A stretch of DNA of 64,000 nt, taken from positions 1 through 64,000 of the forward strand of contig JAPLIC010000019.1 in assembly GCA_026389315.1 (NCBI GenBank), given 5' to 3'. Position numbers and translations under genes: made by a program. Below the pieces are notes generated by a model. The model was not told the origin of the DNA. It did no database searches and was given only the letters and a program-made list of their open reading frames with translations. The DNA is from Cyanobacteriota bacterium. Its GTDB lineage: Bacteria > Cyanobacteriota > Cyanobacteriia > PCC-6307 > Cyanobiaceae. This document shows, piece by piece, positions 55,584 through 63,592 of this stretch (its first letter is position 1; each line of letters opens with the position of its first letter).

Positions 55584-56395
55584 CGGGTTTCGATCGTTTC
55601 AGCTTGGCGCAGTTGGTTGATCAGGTCCGGATGGTGGGTGCGGATCACATCGGGCCCGGCATAGAGCACATTAGAGGCGAACAGGATGCGGGCCAGCCGC
55701 TCGGGCTTGCGGGCCGCATAAAGAAGAATCGGACAGCCCAGCACCCGCAGCCGATCCAGGTTCCAGAGCACGCCGTTCTGGAGCTGCACCTTGGCGTAGT
55801 CATCGGTGGCAGGGTGGATGATGCCCAGGTTGGGGTCGATGATCACCTCTTTGACTCCGGCCGCCCGCGCCTGCTCCACCCGGGGACCGAGGTGATCCAG
55901 CAGGCCCTGCAGCCGGTAGGGCACCGGATCGGCTTCGCGCATGCGGTAGGCGTCGCCATAGGGCATGTAGGTGAGCATCAGGGGGGCACCGGCCCGGGCC
56001 ACGGCCTCCAGGGCCTGCGGATCAAGGCTGGCGCCGGTGAAGTTGATGTCGGTGGCCCCTGCCTGCAGGGCGAAGCGCACCGTGTCCGAACTCCAGGTGT
56101 CCACCGAAACCCGATAGCCCTCGGCCCGCAGGCGCCGCAGGGGGCCCTCCAGGCGCCGCTGCTCTTCGGCGTCGTCGATCATCGCCGCGGTCGGGGTGAT
56201 CGAGCGGGCCCCCACATCAAGAATGCTGCAGCCCTCCTGGCTCAGCCAGGCGGCCCGCTCCAGCATTTGCGCTTCGGAGCCCACCACCGAGTCGCTGACC
56301 ATCGACTCCGGTGACAGGTTGATCACACCAAGGAGTGTGGCGGGGCTCAGGGGGGACATGGGGGTCTGGGTCGGGGTTGGGGTCGGGAGGGTCAA
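55580..56395 (-). CDS. Divergent dihydropteroate-synthase-like (pterin-binding) protein
   Basis: The 271-residue TIM-barrel protein aligns with dihydropteroate synthase but key motifs are changed: LLGVINLSPESMVSDSVVG stands for the usual LNVTPDSFSDGG, ILDVGARSITP for GGESTRPG, and LLYAARKPERLARI for the GxSRKS loop. The block YRVSVDTWSSDTVRFALQAG is retained. It probably binds a pterin or pterin-like ligand without making dihydropteroate. It overlaps the SDR gene by four bases and lies 11 bases after gpgS. A second, canonical folP elsewhere would be expected. The TPTPTQT-rich N terminus is variable. Confidence 0.75.
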   Translation of the reverse strand: MTLPTPTPTQTPMSPLSPATLLGVINLSPESMVSDSVVGSEAQMLERAAWLSQEGCSILDVGARSITPTAAMIDDAEEQRRLEGPLRRLRAEGYRVSVDTWSSDTVRFALQAGATDINFTGASLDPQALEAVARAGAPLMLTYMPYGDAYRMREADPVPYRLQGLLDHLGPRVEQARAAGVKEVIIDPNLGIIHPATDDYAKVQLQNGVLWNLDRLRVLGCPILLYAARKPERLARILFASNVLYAGPDVIRTHHPDLINQLRQAETIETR

Positions 56396-56406
56396 GGAGG
56401 CGCGGA

Positions 56407-57627
56407 TCAGGCTGTGGTGCGGTCGTCGCTGACCGCCGCTCGCAGCCGCTCGAGGGCGTCGGGCTGGAGGCGACGCACCTCATCCCAGGTGGGGGTCAGG
56501 GAGCGGTGGCTGTTTTCCTGAACGAAGCGTTGACCCGCCTCAAACAGGCTGCTGGTGAAACAATCGACCGCCAGGGATTCGGCGCCCCGGTCGATGCTGA
56601 GTCCATTGATGGCGGCATCGGCAGCGTAGGAGTCCAGCAGGTCCAGCACGATCCGCTGGTAGGCACTGACGACCGTGCGCACCAGTCCCGGGTCGAGCAC
56701 CTGGCCCTGGGCCGTCAGGCCGTTGAACAGGCTGAAGGCGATGTCGCGGCCCATGCGGGCCAGGCCCCGGTCCGCTGCTCCTACTTCCAGGGGCTGGTGC
56801 TTGTGGTCGTAACGCTCGGCGATGGCCACCTGGCAAAGTTGGCGGGTGGAGTGGTCCCGGAACACCTCGGTGAGAATGCCGATCTCCAGGCCCCAGTCCG
56901 AGGGCAGGTGCAGCCGGTGGGCCGCCTCCATCCTCAGGGCGCATTCGCCGGCGAGGGGATAGCGGAAGCTGTTGAGGAAATCCAGGTAGCGGCTTGGGGG
57001 CAGGCAGCGCATCAGGGCCCGCAGCAGGGGCGTCACAAACAACCGGCTCACCCGTCCGTACAGCAATCCCGCCTCGCTGATGCGGGGGTAATAGGCCTTG
57101 GCAAATACGAAGTTGGCCGTGGGATGGATCACCGGATAGACGAGCCGCGCCAGGCTGCGGGGTGAAAAGGTCAACACATCGCAATCGTGCAGGGCCACCA
57201 CCTGGCCGACGCCGGTGGCTTGGGCCAGCCCCAGACACAACCAGATGTTGTGGCCCTTGCCCCGGTCGGCGGGGGCCAGCCGCTGGGCGGCCAGGTCGGC
57301 CACCAGGGCCTGGACGCGGGGGCCGTCATTCCAGATCACATGGTGCGGCTGGGGTAATCGGCTGAAGTAGCGGCGGGCGTGGCGGTAGCCCTCGCCATCG
57401 GCTTGATCCAGCCCGATGACGATCTCGGCCAGCCAGGGCAGCTCCGCCAGGCCCCGCACGATCGGATCGAGGGCGGGGCCCTGCAGTTCGGCATACAGGC
57501 AGGGCAGCACCAGGGTGATCGGCCGCTCGCTGGCGTAGTGCGCCACCTCGGCCATCAAGTCGGCGGCCGGCCGCTGGCCCAGTTCATGCAGCGAGGTGAC
57601 GATGCCGTTCTGGAAGAAGTCGCTCAT
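56407..57627 (-). CDS. gpgS: Glucosyl-3-phosphoglycerate synthase-like glycosyltransferase
   Basis: The 406-residue GT81-type enzyme has ITLVLPCLYAELQGPALDPI, IVIGLDQADGEGYRHARRYF, GKGHNIWLCLGLAQATGVGQ and the DxD metal motif in VALHDCDVLTFSPRSL, then GECALRMEAAHRLHLPSDWG and IGILTEVFRDHS. It makes glucosyl-3-phosphoglycerate from a nucleotide glucose and 3-phosphoglycerate, the first step to the compatible solute glucosylglycerate. It starts at ATG 57627, overlapping the gpgP stop by four bases. The frame is open further upstream but without coding signal. Confidence 0.88.
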   Translation of the reverse strand: MSDFFQNGIVTSLHELGQRPAADLMAEVAHYASERPITLVLPCLYAELQGPALDPIVRGLAELPWLAEIVIGLDQADGEGYRHARRYFSRLPQPHHVIWNDGPRVQALVADLAAQRLAPADRGKGHNIWLCLGLAQATGVGQVVALHDCDVLTFSPRSLARLVYPVIHPTANFVFAKAYYPRISEAGLLYGRVSRLFVTPLLRALMRCLPPSRYLDFLNSFRYPLAGECALRMEAAHRLHLPSDWGLEIGILTEVFRDHSTRQLCQVAIAERYDHKHQPLEVGAADRGLARMGRDIAFSLFNGLTAQGQVLDPGLVRTVVSAYQRIVLDLLDSYAADAAINGLSIDRGAESLAVDCFTSSLFEAGQRFVQENSHRSLTPTWDEVRRLQPDALERLRAAVSDDRTTA

Positions 57628-58550
57628 GCCGTTGCCCCCCCTTGGCTCGACTCCAGGGCCGCCTCGACGGCCGCCAGCCAGGGGCCCGGTCCGCCCGCCG
57701 GCACCACGGTGCAGGGGCGGCTCAGGGGCAGCGGCGGCCGCTGCCCGCAGCTGAACACCAACGCGATGTCGGCGGCTTCCAGCAGGCCCCGGTCGTTGTC
57801 GCTGTCGCCGCAGGCCAGCATCCCCCCCAGGGCGGCCTGGCCCCCCAGCCACTGCCGCACCCGGGTCAGGGCCGTCGCCTTATCGCAGGGCGGGCCTACG
57901 TGCACGAAACGCCCCCCCGATACCGCTGCCAGTCCACGGCCCGCCAGGGCCTGCCGCATGCGGGCCAGTTGCTCGCTGCTGTCGTCCCAGAGCAGGGGGA
58001 GGGAGGTCAGGCGCTGCCTCGCCAGGGCGGCCAATCGGGGGTCGAGGCCGGTCAGGGTGCTGATCGTCTCCAGGGGCAGCTCGTCGAACCGGCGGAAGCG
58101 GAACCCCCCCCCGCTCGCCAGCTCAGCCAGGATGGCGCCCAACTTGGTGAGATCCCCGGCGGCGGCGATGGCGCCATAGGCCCCTTGCACCAGCGCCGGC
58201 GCCCCAGCCGCCTCGCCAGCCGTCTGGGCAGGCCATTGGCTTAGCGGCCCTTGGCCCAGGGGGCCCTGGCCCAAGGGCCAGCCGATGCCGCCGCCGTTTT
58301 CAAAAATGAAGGGCTGGGGGGGCAGGCCCGCCTGCCGCTGCAGGTCCTCCATTTCGGCGAAGGTCTTGCTGGAGGCCAGCACGGTGACCAGTCCCCTATC
58401 GGCCAAGCGGCGCAGGGCCTCGCCGGCCGCTGGGATCTGGGAGGGGTTCTCGATTAGTGTGTGGTCGAGATCGGTGACGACCAGCCGTACCCCGAACCCT
58501 GGCCCCACCCCGAACCCTGGCCCTGGCCCTGGCCCGCCAGCGTCAGACAC
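57624..58550 (-). CDS. gpgP: Glucosyl/mannosyl-3-phosphoglycerate phosphatase-like HAD protein
   Basis: The 308-residue HAD-IIB phosphatase has the nucleophile motif VVTDLDHTLI (Asp27, Asp29), VLASSKTFAEMEDLQRQAGL, FIFENGGGIGWPLGQ and the late GDSDNDRGLLEAADIAL. It removes phosphate from glucosyl-3-phosphoglycerate to give glucosylglycerate. A Gly/Pro repeat at the N terminus (GPGPGPGFGVGPGFGV) and a second one inside (PLGQGPLGQG) come from short DNA duplications. The start overlaps folB by eight bases, and the stop overlaps gpgS by four, so all three are coupled. Confidence 0.88.
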   Translation of the reverse strand: MSDAGGPGPGPGFGVGPGFGVRLVVTDLDHTLIENPSQIPAAGEALRRLADRGLVTVLASSKTFAEMEDLQRQAGLPPQPFIFENGGGIGWPLGQGPLGQGPLSQWPAQTAGEAAGAPALVQGAYGAIAAAGDLTKLGAILAELASGGGFRFRRFDELPLETISTLTGLDPRLAALARQRLTSLPLLWDDSSEQLARMRQALAGRGLAAVSGGRFVHVGPPCDKATALTRVRQWLGGQAALGGMLACGDSDNDRGLLEAADIALVFSCGQRPPLPLSRPCTVVPAGGPGPWLAAVEAALESSQGGATA

Positions 58551-58941
58551 CGCTGGCCTTGCTCCGGGTCATGGCGATGGTGATCTGGCCGCTGAAACCA
58601 GGAATCGGTGGTGACAGCTTGACCAGCTCGGAGTGGGCGCGGCGCACCTGGTCAAAAGCCAGGACTCGCTCCAGGATGGCGGTGTTGAGCCGCTCCAGGG
58701 TCTTGAAGCGGGCGGCGTCCATCACGGCCGTCACCTCAGCCACCACTTCGGCGTAATTAAGCGTGTTCTCCAGTTGGTCGTTGGCGCCGGTGGTCGCCAG
58801 GTCCAGCCAGAGGGTGAGGTTGACCTCAAACCATTGGCCCAGAACCTGTTCTTCGGCAAAGAAGCCTGTGTAGCCGTAGTGACGGATGCCGGCAATACGG
58901 ATCGAATCGAGCCCCTCGGCCCCGTTGCCTGAAACCTCCAT
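58543..58941 (-). CDS. folB: Dihydroneopterin aldolase-like protein
   Basis: The 132-residue protein shows IRIAGIRHYGYTGFFAEEQV, LGQWFEVNLTLWLDLATTGA, DQLENTLNYAEVVAEVTAVM and ERLNTAILERVLAF, the FolB pattern with Tyr and Glu of the aldolase site. It converts dihydroneopterin to hydroxymethyl-dihydropterin in the folate pathway. It is first in a five-gene unit with gpgP, gpgS, a DHPS-like and a pteridine-reductase-like gene, joined by overlaps. An aldolase/epimerase for other pterins is possible. The start ATG at 58941 matches the family. Confidence 0.93.
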   Translation of the reverse strand: MEVSGNGAEGLDSIRIAGIRHYGYTGFFAEEQVLGQWFEVNLTLWLDLATTGANDQLENTLNYAEVVAEVTAVMDAARFKTLERLNTAILERVLAFDQVRRAHSELVKLSPPIPGFSGQITIAMTRSKASGV

Positions 58942-58997
58942 AGCCGTTGACCGCCCGCGCCGGAGTCCTTCTAGTGGAGACGATGGTACTTGGCGGT

Positions 58998-60152
58998 TCA
59001 GGGACGGCGATAGAAGGGGCGCTTCACCACCACCGCCGGCTCGGCTTTGCCGCGTATTTCCACCGCCAGCTCGCTGCCGACCTTGGCCGCGGCGGCGGGC
59101 ACATAGGCCAGGGCAATCGCCTCCCCCAGGCTGGGGGACCAGGTGCCGCTGGTGATTTCCCCCACCGGCTCCCCGTTCAGCAACACCGGATAGCCATGGC
59201 GGGCGATGGCGCGCCCCTGCAGCTTGAGGCCCACCAGGCGTTTCTGGACCCCGGCGGCGGTCTGGGCCTCCAGGGCGCCACGACCGATGAAATCGGCCGG
59301 CATCTCCAGGTGCACCAACCAGCCCAGGCTGGCCTCCAGGGGGGTGGTGCTGGCATCCATGTCGTTGCCGTAGAGGTGCATGGCAGCCTCCAAGCGCAGG
59401 GTGTCCCGGGCGCCGAGGCCGCAGGGGGTGACCCCTGCCGCCAGCAGGCGCTGCCAGAGGGCCAGGCCAGCTTGCTGCGGCAACAGCAGCTCGAAGCCGT
59501 CTTCGCCGGTGTACCCGGTGCGGCCGGTGAAGACCGTTTGGCCATCGATGGACAGGTCCCGGTGGCCGAAGCGGGGCAGGCCGGCGAGGGATTCGCCGCA
59601 GAGGGCCTCCAGCCGTGCGGCGGCCTCGGGGCCCTGGAGGGCCAGCAGCACCCCATCCCCCTTGCGATCACTGATGCGGAAACCCCGAGGTTCGAGTTGG
59701 CTGCGAATCCAGGCGGTGTCCGCTTCGGCGCAGGCGGCGTTGATCACCAGCACCAGCTCATCGGTTTCGGTGCCGCTGGCCTCCCCGGGGGCCTGCAGCC
59801 AGGGGCGGCGGCCCCGGTCGTAGACGATCAGGTCGTCGCGGATGCCGCCGGCCTCGTTCAGCAGCACCGAATAGCAGGCTTCGCCGGGACCGATGCGAAA
59901 CAGGTCGGTGGGCAGCAGAGCCTGCAGGGCGTCCTTGACGCCGTCGCCCTGGAGGGTCAGCACCCCCATGTGGGAGATGTCGAAGACACCGCAGTGCTGG
60001 CGCACCGCCTGGTGTTCCTGCACCAGGCCGCCGAACTGCACCGCCATCTCCCAGCCGGCGAACGGCACCAAACGTCCTCCCGCCGCGCGGCTGGCCTCCC
60101 AAAGAGGAGTACGGCGCAGGTTGCCGGTAGGGGGCGAAGGCAAGTCGGCCAT
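58998..60152 (-). CDS. gcvT: Aminomethyltransferase (glycine cleavage T protein)
   Basis: The 384-residue protein has RRTPLWEASRAAGGRLVPFA, GWEMAVQFGGLVQEHQAVRQ, CGVFDISHMGVLTLQGD and GYTGEDGFELLLPQQAG, then GLGARDTLRLEAAMHLYGND. It transfers a methylene group from lipoyl-bound aminomethyl to tetrahydrofolate in glycine cleavage, important in photorespiration. The true N terminus MADLPSPPTGN is at 60152; the open frame extends 34 codons upstream without coding signal. No glycine riboswitch was recognised in the leader. It is 56 bases from folB, on the same strand. Confidence 0.97.
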   Translation of the reverse strand: MADLPSPPTGNLRRTPLWEASRAAGGRLVPFAGWEMAVQFGGLVQEHQAVRQHCGVFDISHMGVLTLQGDGVKDALQALLPTDLFRIGPGEACYSVLLNEAGGIRDDLIVYDRGRRPWLQAPGEASGTETDELVLVINAACAEADTAWIRSQLEPRGFRISDRKGDGVLLALQGPEAAARLEALCGESLAGLPRFGHRDLSIDGQTVFTGRTGYTGEDGFELLLPQQAGLALWQRLLAAGVTPCGLGARDTLRLEAAMHLYGNDMDASTTPLEASLGWLVHLEMPADFIGRGALEAQTAAGVQKRLVGLKLQGRAIARHGYPVLLNGEPVGEITSGTWSPSLGEAIALAYVPAAAAKVGSELAVEIRGKAEPAVVVKRPFYRRP

Positions 60153-60350
60153 GGGGGCGCCGCAGGGGGGAGTTGGCCGGGATCCTATGGACCCTGGCGG
60201 GCCCGACGGAAGGCCAACCGCCGGCAGAAATGCCAACAAGGAGCACCAGGCCATCCTCGAAATGGAAGAAAATCTTTGATTCGGTTCCCCGGGCTTGGGT
60301 GGATGGGGAAACCCTGATTAAGGTTCATTCCTCTGTTTCTTTAGGTCTTG

Positions 60351-60596
60351 ATGGGCCATCGCCCCAGTTGCCGCAGCTGCCGCCATTGCGCTCCCCCCAA
60401 GGGGGCGGAGATGGGTTGGTGTCATTTGCGCCAACTCTCCATTCATCCCGAATTGGTGGGCGATCTCTGGTGTCATCACTGGACCTCCCGTCCGCCCCGT
60501 TTACCGGTGCTCTCCGGTTGTGGGGCGGCGGGCCATGGCGATCGAGGGACGGCCATTCAGCAGTTGTGCCTTGGCTCGATGCCCCAGGAGGGTTGA
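60351..60596 (+). CDS. Small Cys/His-rich conserved-type protein
   Basis: The 81-residue protein has an N-terminal ladder CRSCRHC, then GWCHLRQLSIHPELVGDLWC and HHWTSRPPRLP, a C-x2-C-x2-C ... C ... CHHW layout I associate with small unnamed picocyanobacterial proteins. The regular Cys and His spacing indicates metal binding, perhaps an Fe-S or zinc site. The conserved part ends near residue 50; the remainder is low-complexity. ATG at 60351 is chosen (TTG three bases before it is possible). The ribosome site is weak. It fills a 554-base gap between gcvT and the CRP-like gene that otherwise looks empty. Confidence 0.55.
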   Translation: MGHRPSCRSCRHCAPPKGAEMGWCHLRQLSIHPELVGDLWCHHWTSRPPRLPVLSGCGAAGHGDRGTAIQQLCLGSMPQEG

Positions 60597-60706
60597 AACC
60601 TGCCCTGAAGGGCGCAAGAGGTGTCGGCTGAACGTTGCAACGGCCCGGTTGTCCGCCATGATGCGCTTCAACAAATTTTGTCCTTTTCTCCAGGAGGTTC
60701 CCCGCA

Positions 60707-61111
60707 TTGGTCGTATCCCCATCAGTCAAAAGTCGCACCCCCATTGAGCTCATGGTTTCGCAGCTGGATTGCGAAACGATCGCCCTGCCCACAGGCGCCA
60801 GGATCTACCAAAGGGGGGCCGCCGCCAAGGCCATCTACGGCGTGCGAAGGGGCATCGTTGAGCTGGTCGATCCCGAGGGGGAGAAAACCTGCTTCCGCCC
60901 CGGCGAGATCTTTTGTTACCAGGACATCGTCTGGCACAACGGCGGCCACCGCAGTGATGCCCATGCCCTCACCCCCGTGGAAGTGCTGCGATTGGATCGC
61001 CTCCGGTTCATGAACCTGCTCCACAACCATCCGACCCTGGCCGTGCTGCTGATTGGCCAGCAGCACGAGCGCCTGCGGGAGCAGCGCAGCAGCGGCACCT
61101 GCTGCTACTGA
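60707..61111 (+). CDS. Cyclic-nucleotide-binding domain (Crp/Fnr-type) protein without HTH
   Basis: The 134-residue protein has a cNMP-type beta-roll: LPTGARIYQRGAAAKAIYGV, RRGIVELVDPEGEKTCFRPG, EIFCYQDIVWHNGGHRSDAH and LTPVEVLRLDRLRFMNLLHN. It ends shortly after (QQHERLREQRSSGTCCY) before any DNA-binding helix-turn-helix, so it is not a complete CRP. The phosphate-binding cassette is not clear, so ligand binding is uncertain. The start is TTG at 60707, with AGGAGG nine bases upstream, the strongest ribosome site in the region. It is convergent with speB; the stop codons overlap or nearly so. Confidence 0.8.
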   Translation: MVVSPSVKSRTPIELMVSQLDCETIALPTGARIYQRGAAAKAIYGVRRGIVELVDPEGEKTCFRPGEIFCYQDIVWHNGGHRSDAHALTPVEVLRLDRLRFMNLLHNHPTLAVLLIGQQHERLREQRSSGTCCY

Positions 61112-62043
61112 GGGCTGGCCCCTTTTGATGGCTCGCCGCCGTGGGCCTGGCCCAGCAGCAGCAACAGGCTGCGGGTCACCTTGGCGGCGAGCACGGCGCT
61201 GACGCCGCTGCTGTCCAGTTGGGGAGCCAGTTCCACCACATCGGCGGCCACCAGGTGGTGATGTCTGAGTTCGTCGACCACCAAGGCGAAGTCCGGCCAG
61301 AAGAAGCCCCCGGGTTCGGGGGTGCCGGTGCCCGGCAGGACCGCTGGATCAAACCAGTCCAGGTCAACGGTGAGATAGATGGGGCGGCCCCGCAGCGGCC
61401 GCAGGCTGGCGGCCAGGCTTTCCAGGCTCACCAACCGGCCCGTTGTTGATCGCAATTCGGCAAATTCCTGGCGGGTGCCGCTGCGAATGGCGATCTGGCG
61501 CAGGTCGCCGCTGGGCAGCACCTCCAGGCAGCGCCGCATGGCGCAGGCATGGCTGTGGCGGCTGCCCAGCCAGGTGTAGCGCAGGTCGGCATGGGCATCG
61601 AGTTGCACCAAGGCCAGGTTTGGATGGCGGGCGGCCACCGCCGCCACGGCGCCGCTGCTGATCGAGTGCTCTCCGCCCAGCATCAGCGGCGCCAGGCCCA
61701 GCTCCAGCACCTGGGCCGTGGCGGCCCGCACCGCCTTGATCACGGGCTCGGGGTCGCCAAAGGGGATCGCCACCGCCCCGAGGTCGGCGAAGGCCAATTC
61801 CTCCAGGTCCAGGTCCAGTTGGGGGCAGTAGCTCTCCAGCCCGGCGCTGACGTCCCGGATGGCGGCGGGGCCGAAGCGGGTGCCGGGCCGGAAGGAGGTG
61901 GTGCCGTCGTAGGGCACCCCGAACAGGCCGACCACGCAGCCCGCCGGATCCCGCTGCGCCCCCATGAAGATGGCGCCTTCGGTGTCAAAGCAGGCTGCGG
62001 CTGCGGCTGCGGAGGTGGCGGCGGTGGCGGGGGGCTGGGACAT
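61105..62043 (-). CDS. speB: Agmatinase/ureohydrolase family protein
   Basis: The 312-residue ureohydrolase has all the Mn-site motifs: LMLGGEHSISSGAVAAVAAR, LVQLDAHADLRYTWLGSRHS and LTVDLDWFDPAVLPGTGTPE. The usual activity is agmatine to putrescine plus urea; some cyanobacterial members act on guanidine or guanidinobutyrate. The neighbouring speE (spermidine synthase, 59 bases upstream) supports agmatinase. Urea produced would feed the urease seen in this window. The start ATG at 62043 matches the family; the frame extends 47 codons upstream without conservation. Confidence 0.9.
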   Translation of the reverse strand: MSQPPATAATSAAAAAACFDTEGAIFMGAQRDPAGCVVGLFGVPYDGTTSFRPGTRFGPAAIRDVSAGLESYCPQLDLDLEELAFADLGAVAIPFGDPEPVIKAVRAATAQVLELGLAPLMLGGEHSISSGAVAAVAARHPNLALVQLDAHADLRYTWLGSRHSHACAMRRCLEVLPSGDLRQIAIRSGTRQEFAELRSTTGRLVSLESLAASLRPLRGRPIYLTVDLDWFDPAVLPGTGTPEPGGFFWPDFALVVDELRHHHLVAADVVELAPQLDSSGVSAVLAAKVTRSLLLLLGQAHGGEPSKGASPQ

Positions 62044-62102
62044 GGGGTGAAGCGCGGCGGCGGCCGCCACAGCGGATCCGCCGATTGTGGTGGAGGCCCG
62101 GA

Positions 62103-62981
62103 TCAGCCGGCCAGCTCCCGCTCCACAAAGGCCGGCACCGCCCCGAAGGCTCCCTGTTGCCAGCGGGGGCTCCAGATCTGGCAATCGGCCGCCACCGCCG
62201 CCGCCCGGACCGGGTCGGCGCTGAGGTAGCGGGGGCCATCAATGGCGGCAAAGGTCCAGCTCCACCAGCCGCTGGGGTACATGGGCACCCAGCCGTAAAG
62301 GGGGTCGGCGTGGCCGAACACCTGCCGCAGCAGCCGCACGGTGGCGATGTGGACCTCCCGGAAGGCCTCCGGTGATTCGCTTTGGGTGGCGAACACCCCG
62401 CCCGGCCGCAGCAGGCGGCGGCAGTGCTCGAAGAAGGCGCGGTTGAACAGGCCCTCGGCCGGTCCGGCCGGATCGGAACCGTCGACGATCACCACGTCGT
62501 AGCTGGCAGCCGGGGCATTGGCCACCCAGGCGATGCCATCGCCGACGGTGAGCTGCAGGCGCGGATCGCTCCAGGCGTCGCCGCCGATGGCCGCCAGGTG
62601 CCGCTGGCTCAGGTCCACCACCAGCCCATCGATTTCCACCAAATCGAGGTGGCTGACCTGCGGGTGGCGCAGGCATTCACGGGCGGTGCCGCCGTCACCG
62701 CCGCCGATCACCAGCACCCGTTCGATGCTGGCGGCGCCGCAGAGGGCCGGGTGCACGATGGATTCGTGGTAGTGGCGTTCCTGGCGTTCGGCGGTCATCC
62801 AGCAGCCGTCCAGCAGCAGCCCCTTGCCATAGGTCTGGCTGTCGATGATCGTCACCCGCTGGTAGGCGCTCTGGCGCTCTTCGATGACGCTGGCGGCCAG
62901 GCCGTAGCGCACGCCATTGAGCTCTTCATCCACCCAATTGCTGGGCTCGGCCCCGGGGGCGGGGGGTTCGGTAGAGGACAT
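62103..62981 (-). CDS. speE: Spermidine synthase
   Basis: The 292-residue aminopropyltransferase has [20 protein letters not shown], the SAM-type motif [37 protein letters not shown] and the catalytic [20 protein letters not shown]. It makes spermidine from putrescine and decarboxylated AdoMet. It precedes speB on the minus strand, so polyamine synthesis genes are adjacent. The start ATG at 62981 fits the family. Length and motifs are normal. Confidence 0.96.
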   Translation of the reverse strand: MSSTEPPAPGAEPSNWVDEELNGVRYGLAASVIEERQSAYQRVTIIDSQTYGKGLLLDGCWMTAERQERHYHESIVHPALCGAASIERVLVIGGGDGGTARECLRHPQVSHLDLVEIDGLVVDLSQRHLAAIGGDAWSDPRLQLTVGDGIAWVANAPAASYDVVIVDGSDPAGPAEGLFNRAFFEHCRRLLRPGGVFATQSESPEAFREVHIATVRLLRQVFGHADPLYGWVPMYPSGWWSWTFAAIDGPRYLSADPVRAAAVAADCQIWSPRWQQGAFGAVPAFVERELAG

Positions 62982-63131
62982 GGCAGGGGGGCCGGGACCG
63001 CGGTTCAGATCGCCGTCCAGCTAAACCTTGACCAGTCCCGCTTGTCACCCCAGCATGGTTGTTTCCCGTCGGGGGCTGCTGATCCAGGCGGCGTTTTTTA
63101 CTGTCGGCTCGGCTGAGGTGCGGTTGTTGTG

Positions 63132-63566
63132 ATGGAGCCCCTGCCGATTGATCGGGATGTGGTGATCCCGGCTGAAGAGCTGGGCTGGCGCTTTTCGCGG
63201 GCCTCCGGCCCCGGCGGCCAGGGGGTCAATACCACCGATTCGCGGGTGGAATTGGTGTTTGATCTGGCCCGCTCCCGATCGCTGCCGGAGGGTCTGCGGC
63301 GCCGGGCAATGGAACGCCTGGCCCCCCAATTGGTGGCCGGCGTGCTGGTGGTGGTGGCGCTGGAGCACCGCTCCCAGTGGCGCAACCGCCAGGCGGCGCG
63401 ATTGCGGTTGGCGGCCCTGCTGCGACAGGCCATGGCCCCACCACCGCCGCCCAGGCGGCCCACCCGCCCCAGCCGGGGTTCGGTGCAGCGGCGCCTGGCG
63501 GCCAAGCGATTGCGGGGGGCAATCAAAAGCGCACGGCGCGGGCGGCCCCAGGTCCCGGAGGATTGA
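63132..63566 (+). CDS. arfB: ArfB/ICT1-type alternative ribosome-rescue factor
   Basis: The 144-residue protein has the release-factor GGQ motif in FSRASGPGGQGVNTTDSRVE (GGQ at residues 28-30) and a basic C-terminal tail with RGSVQRRLAAKRLRGAIKSA, the layout of ArfB/YaeJ, which hydrolyses peptidyl-tRNA on stalled ribosomes. Residues MEPLPIDRDVVIPAEELGWR match the family start. ATG at 63132 follows an in-frame GTG. It is divergent from speE. The Pro-rich linker (PPPPPRRPTRPS) is long for the family. Confidence 0.9.
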   Translation: MEPLPIDRDVVIPAEELGWRFSRASGPGGQGVNTTDSRVELVFDLARSRSLPEGLRRRAMERLAPQLVAGVLVVVALEHRSQWRNRQAARLRLAALLRQAMAPPPPPRRPTRPSRGSVQRRLAAKRLRGAIKSARRGRPQVPED

Positions 63567-63592
63567 TGGGGGCCAGGGCTTGTGGGCTCTCC

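Noticed and set aside
60153..60350. Glycine riboswitch upstream of gcvT
   Set aside because: I looked for the conserved riboswitch core in the leader and did not find it.
60173..60792. Two longer overlapping frames on both strands around 60.2-60.8 kb
   Set aside because: Low-complexity; the shorter Cys/His-rich frame at 60351 shows a real motif.
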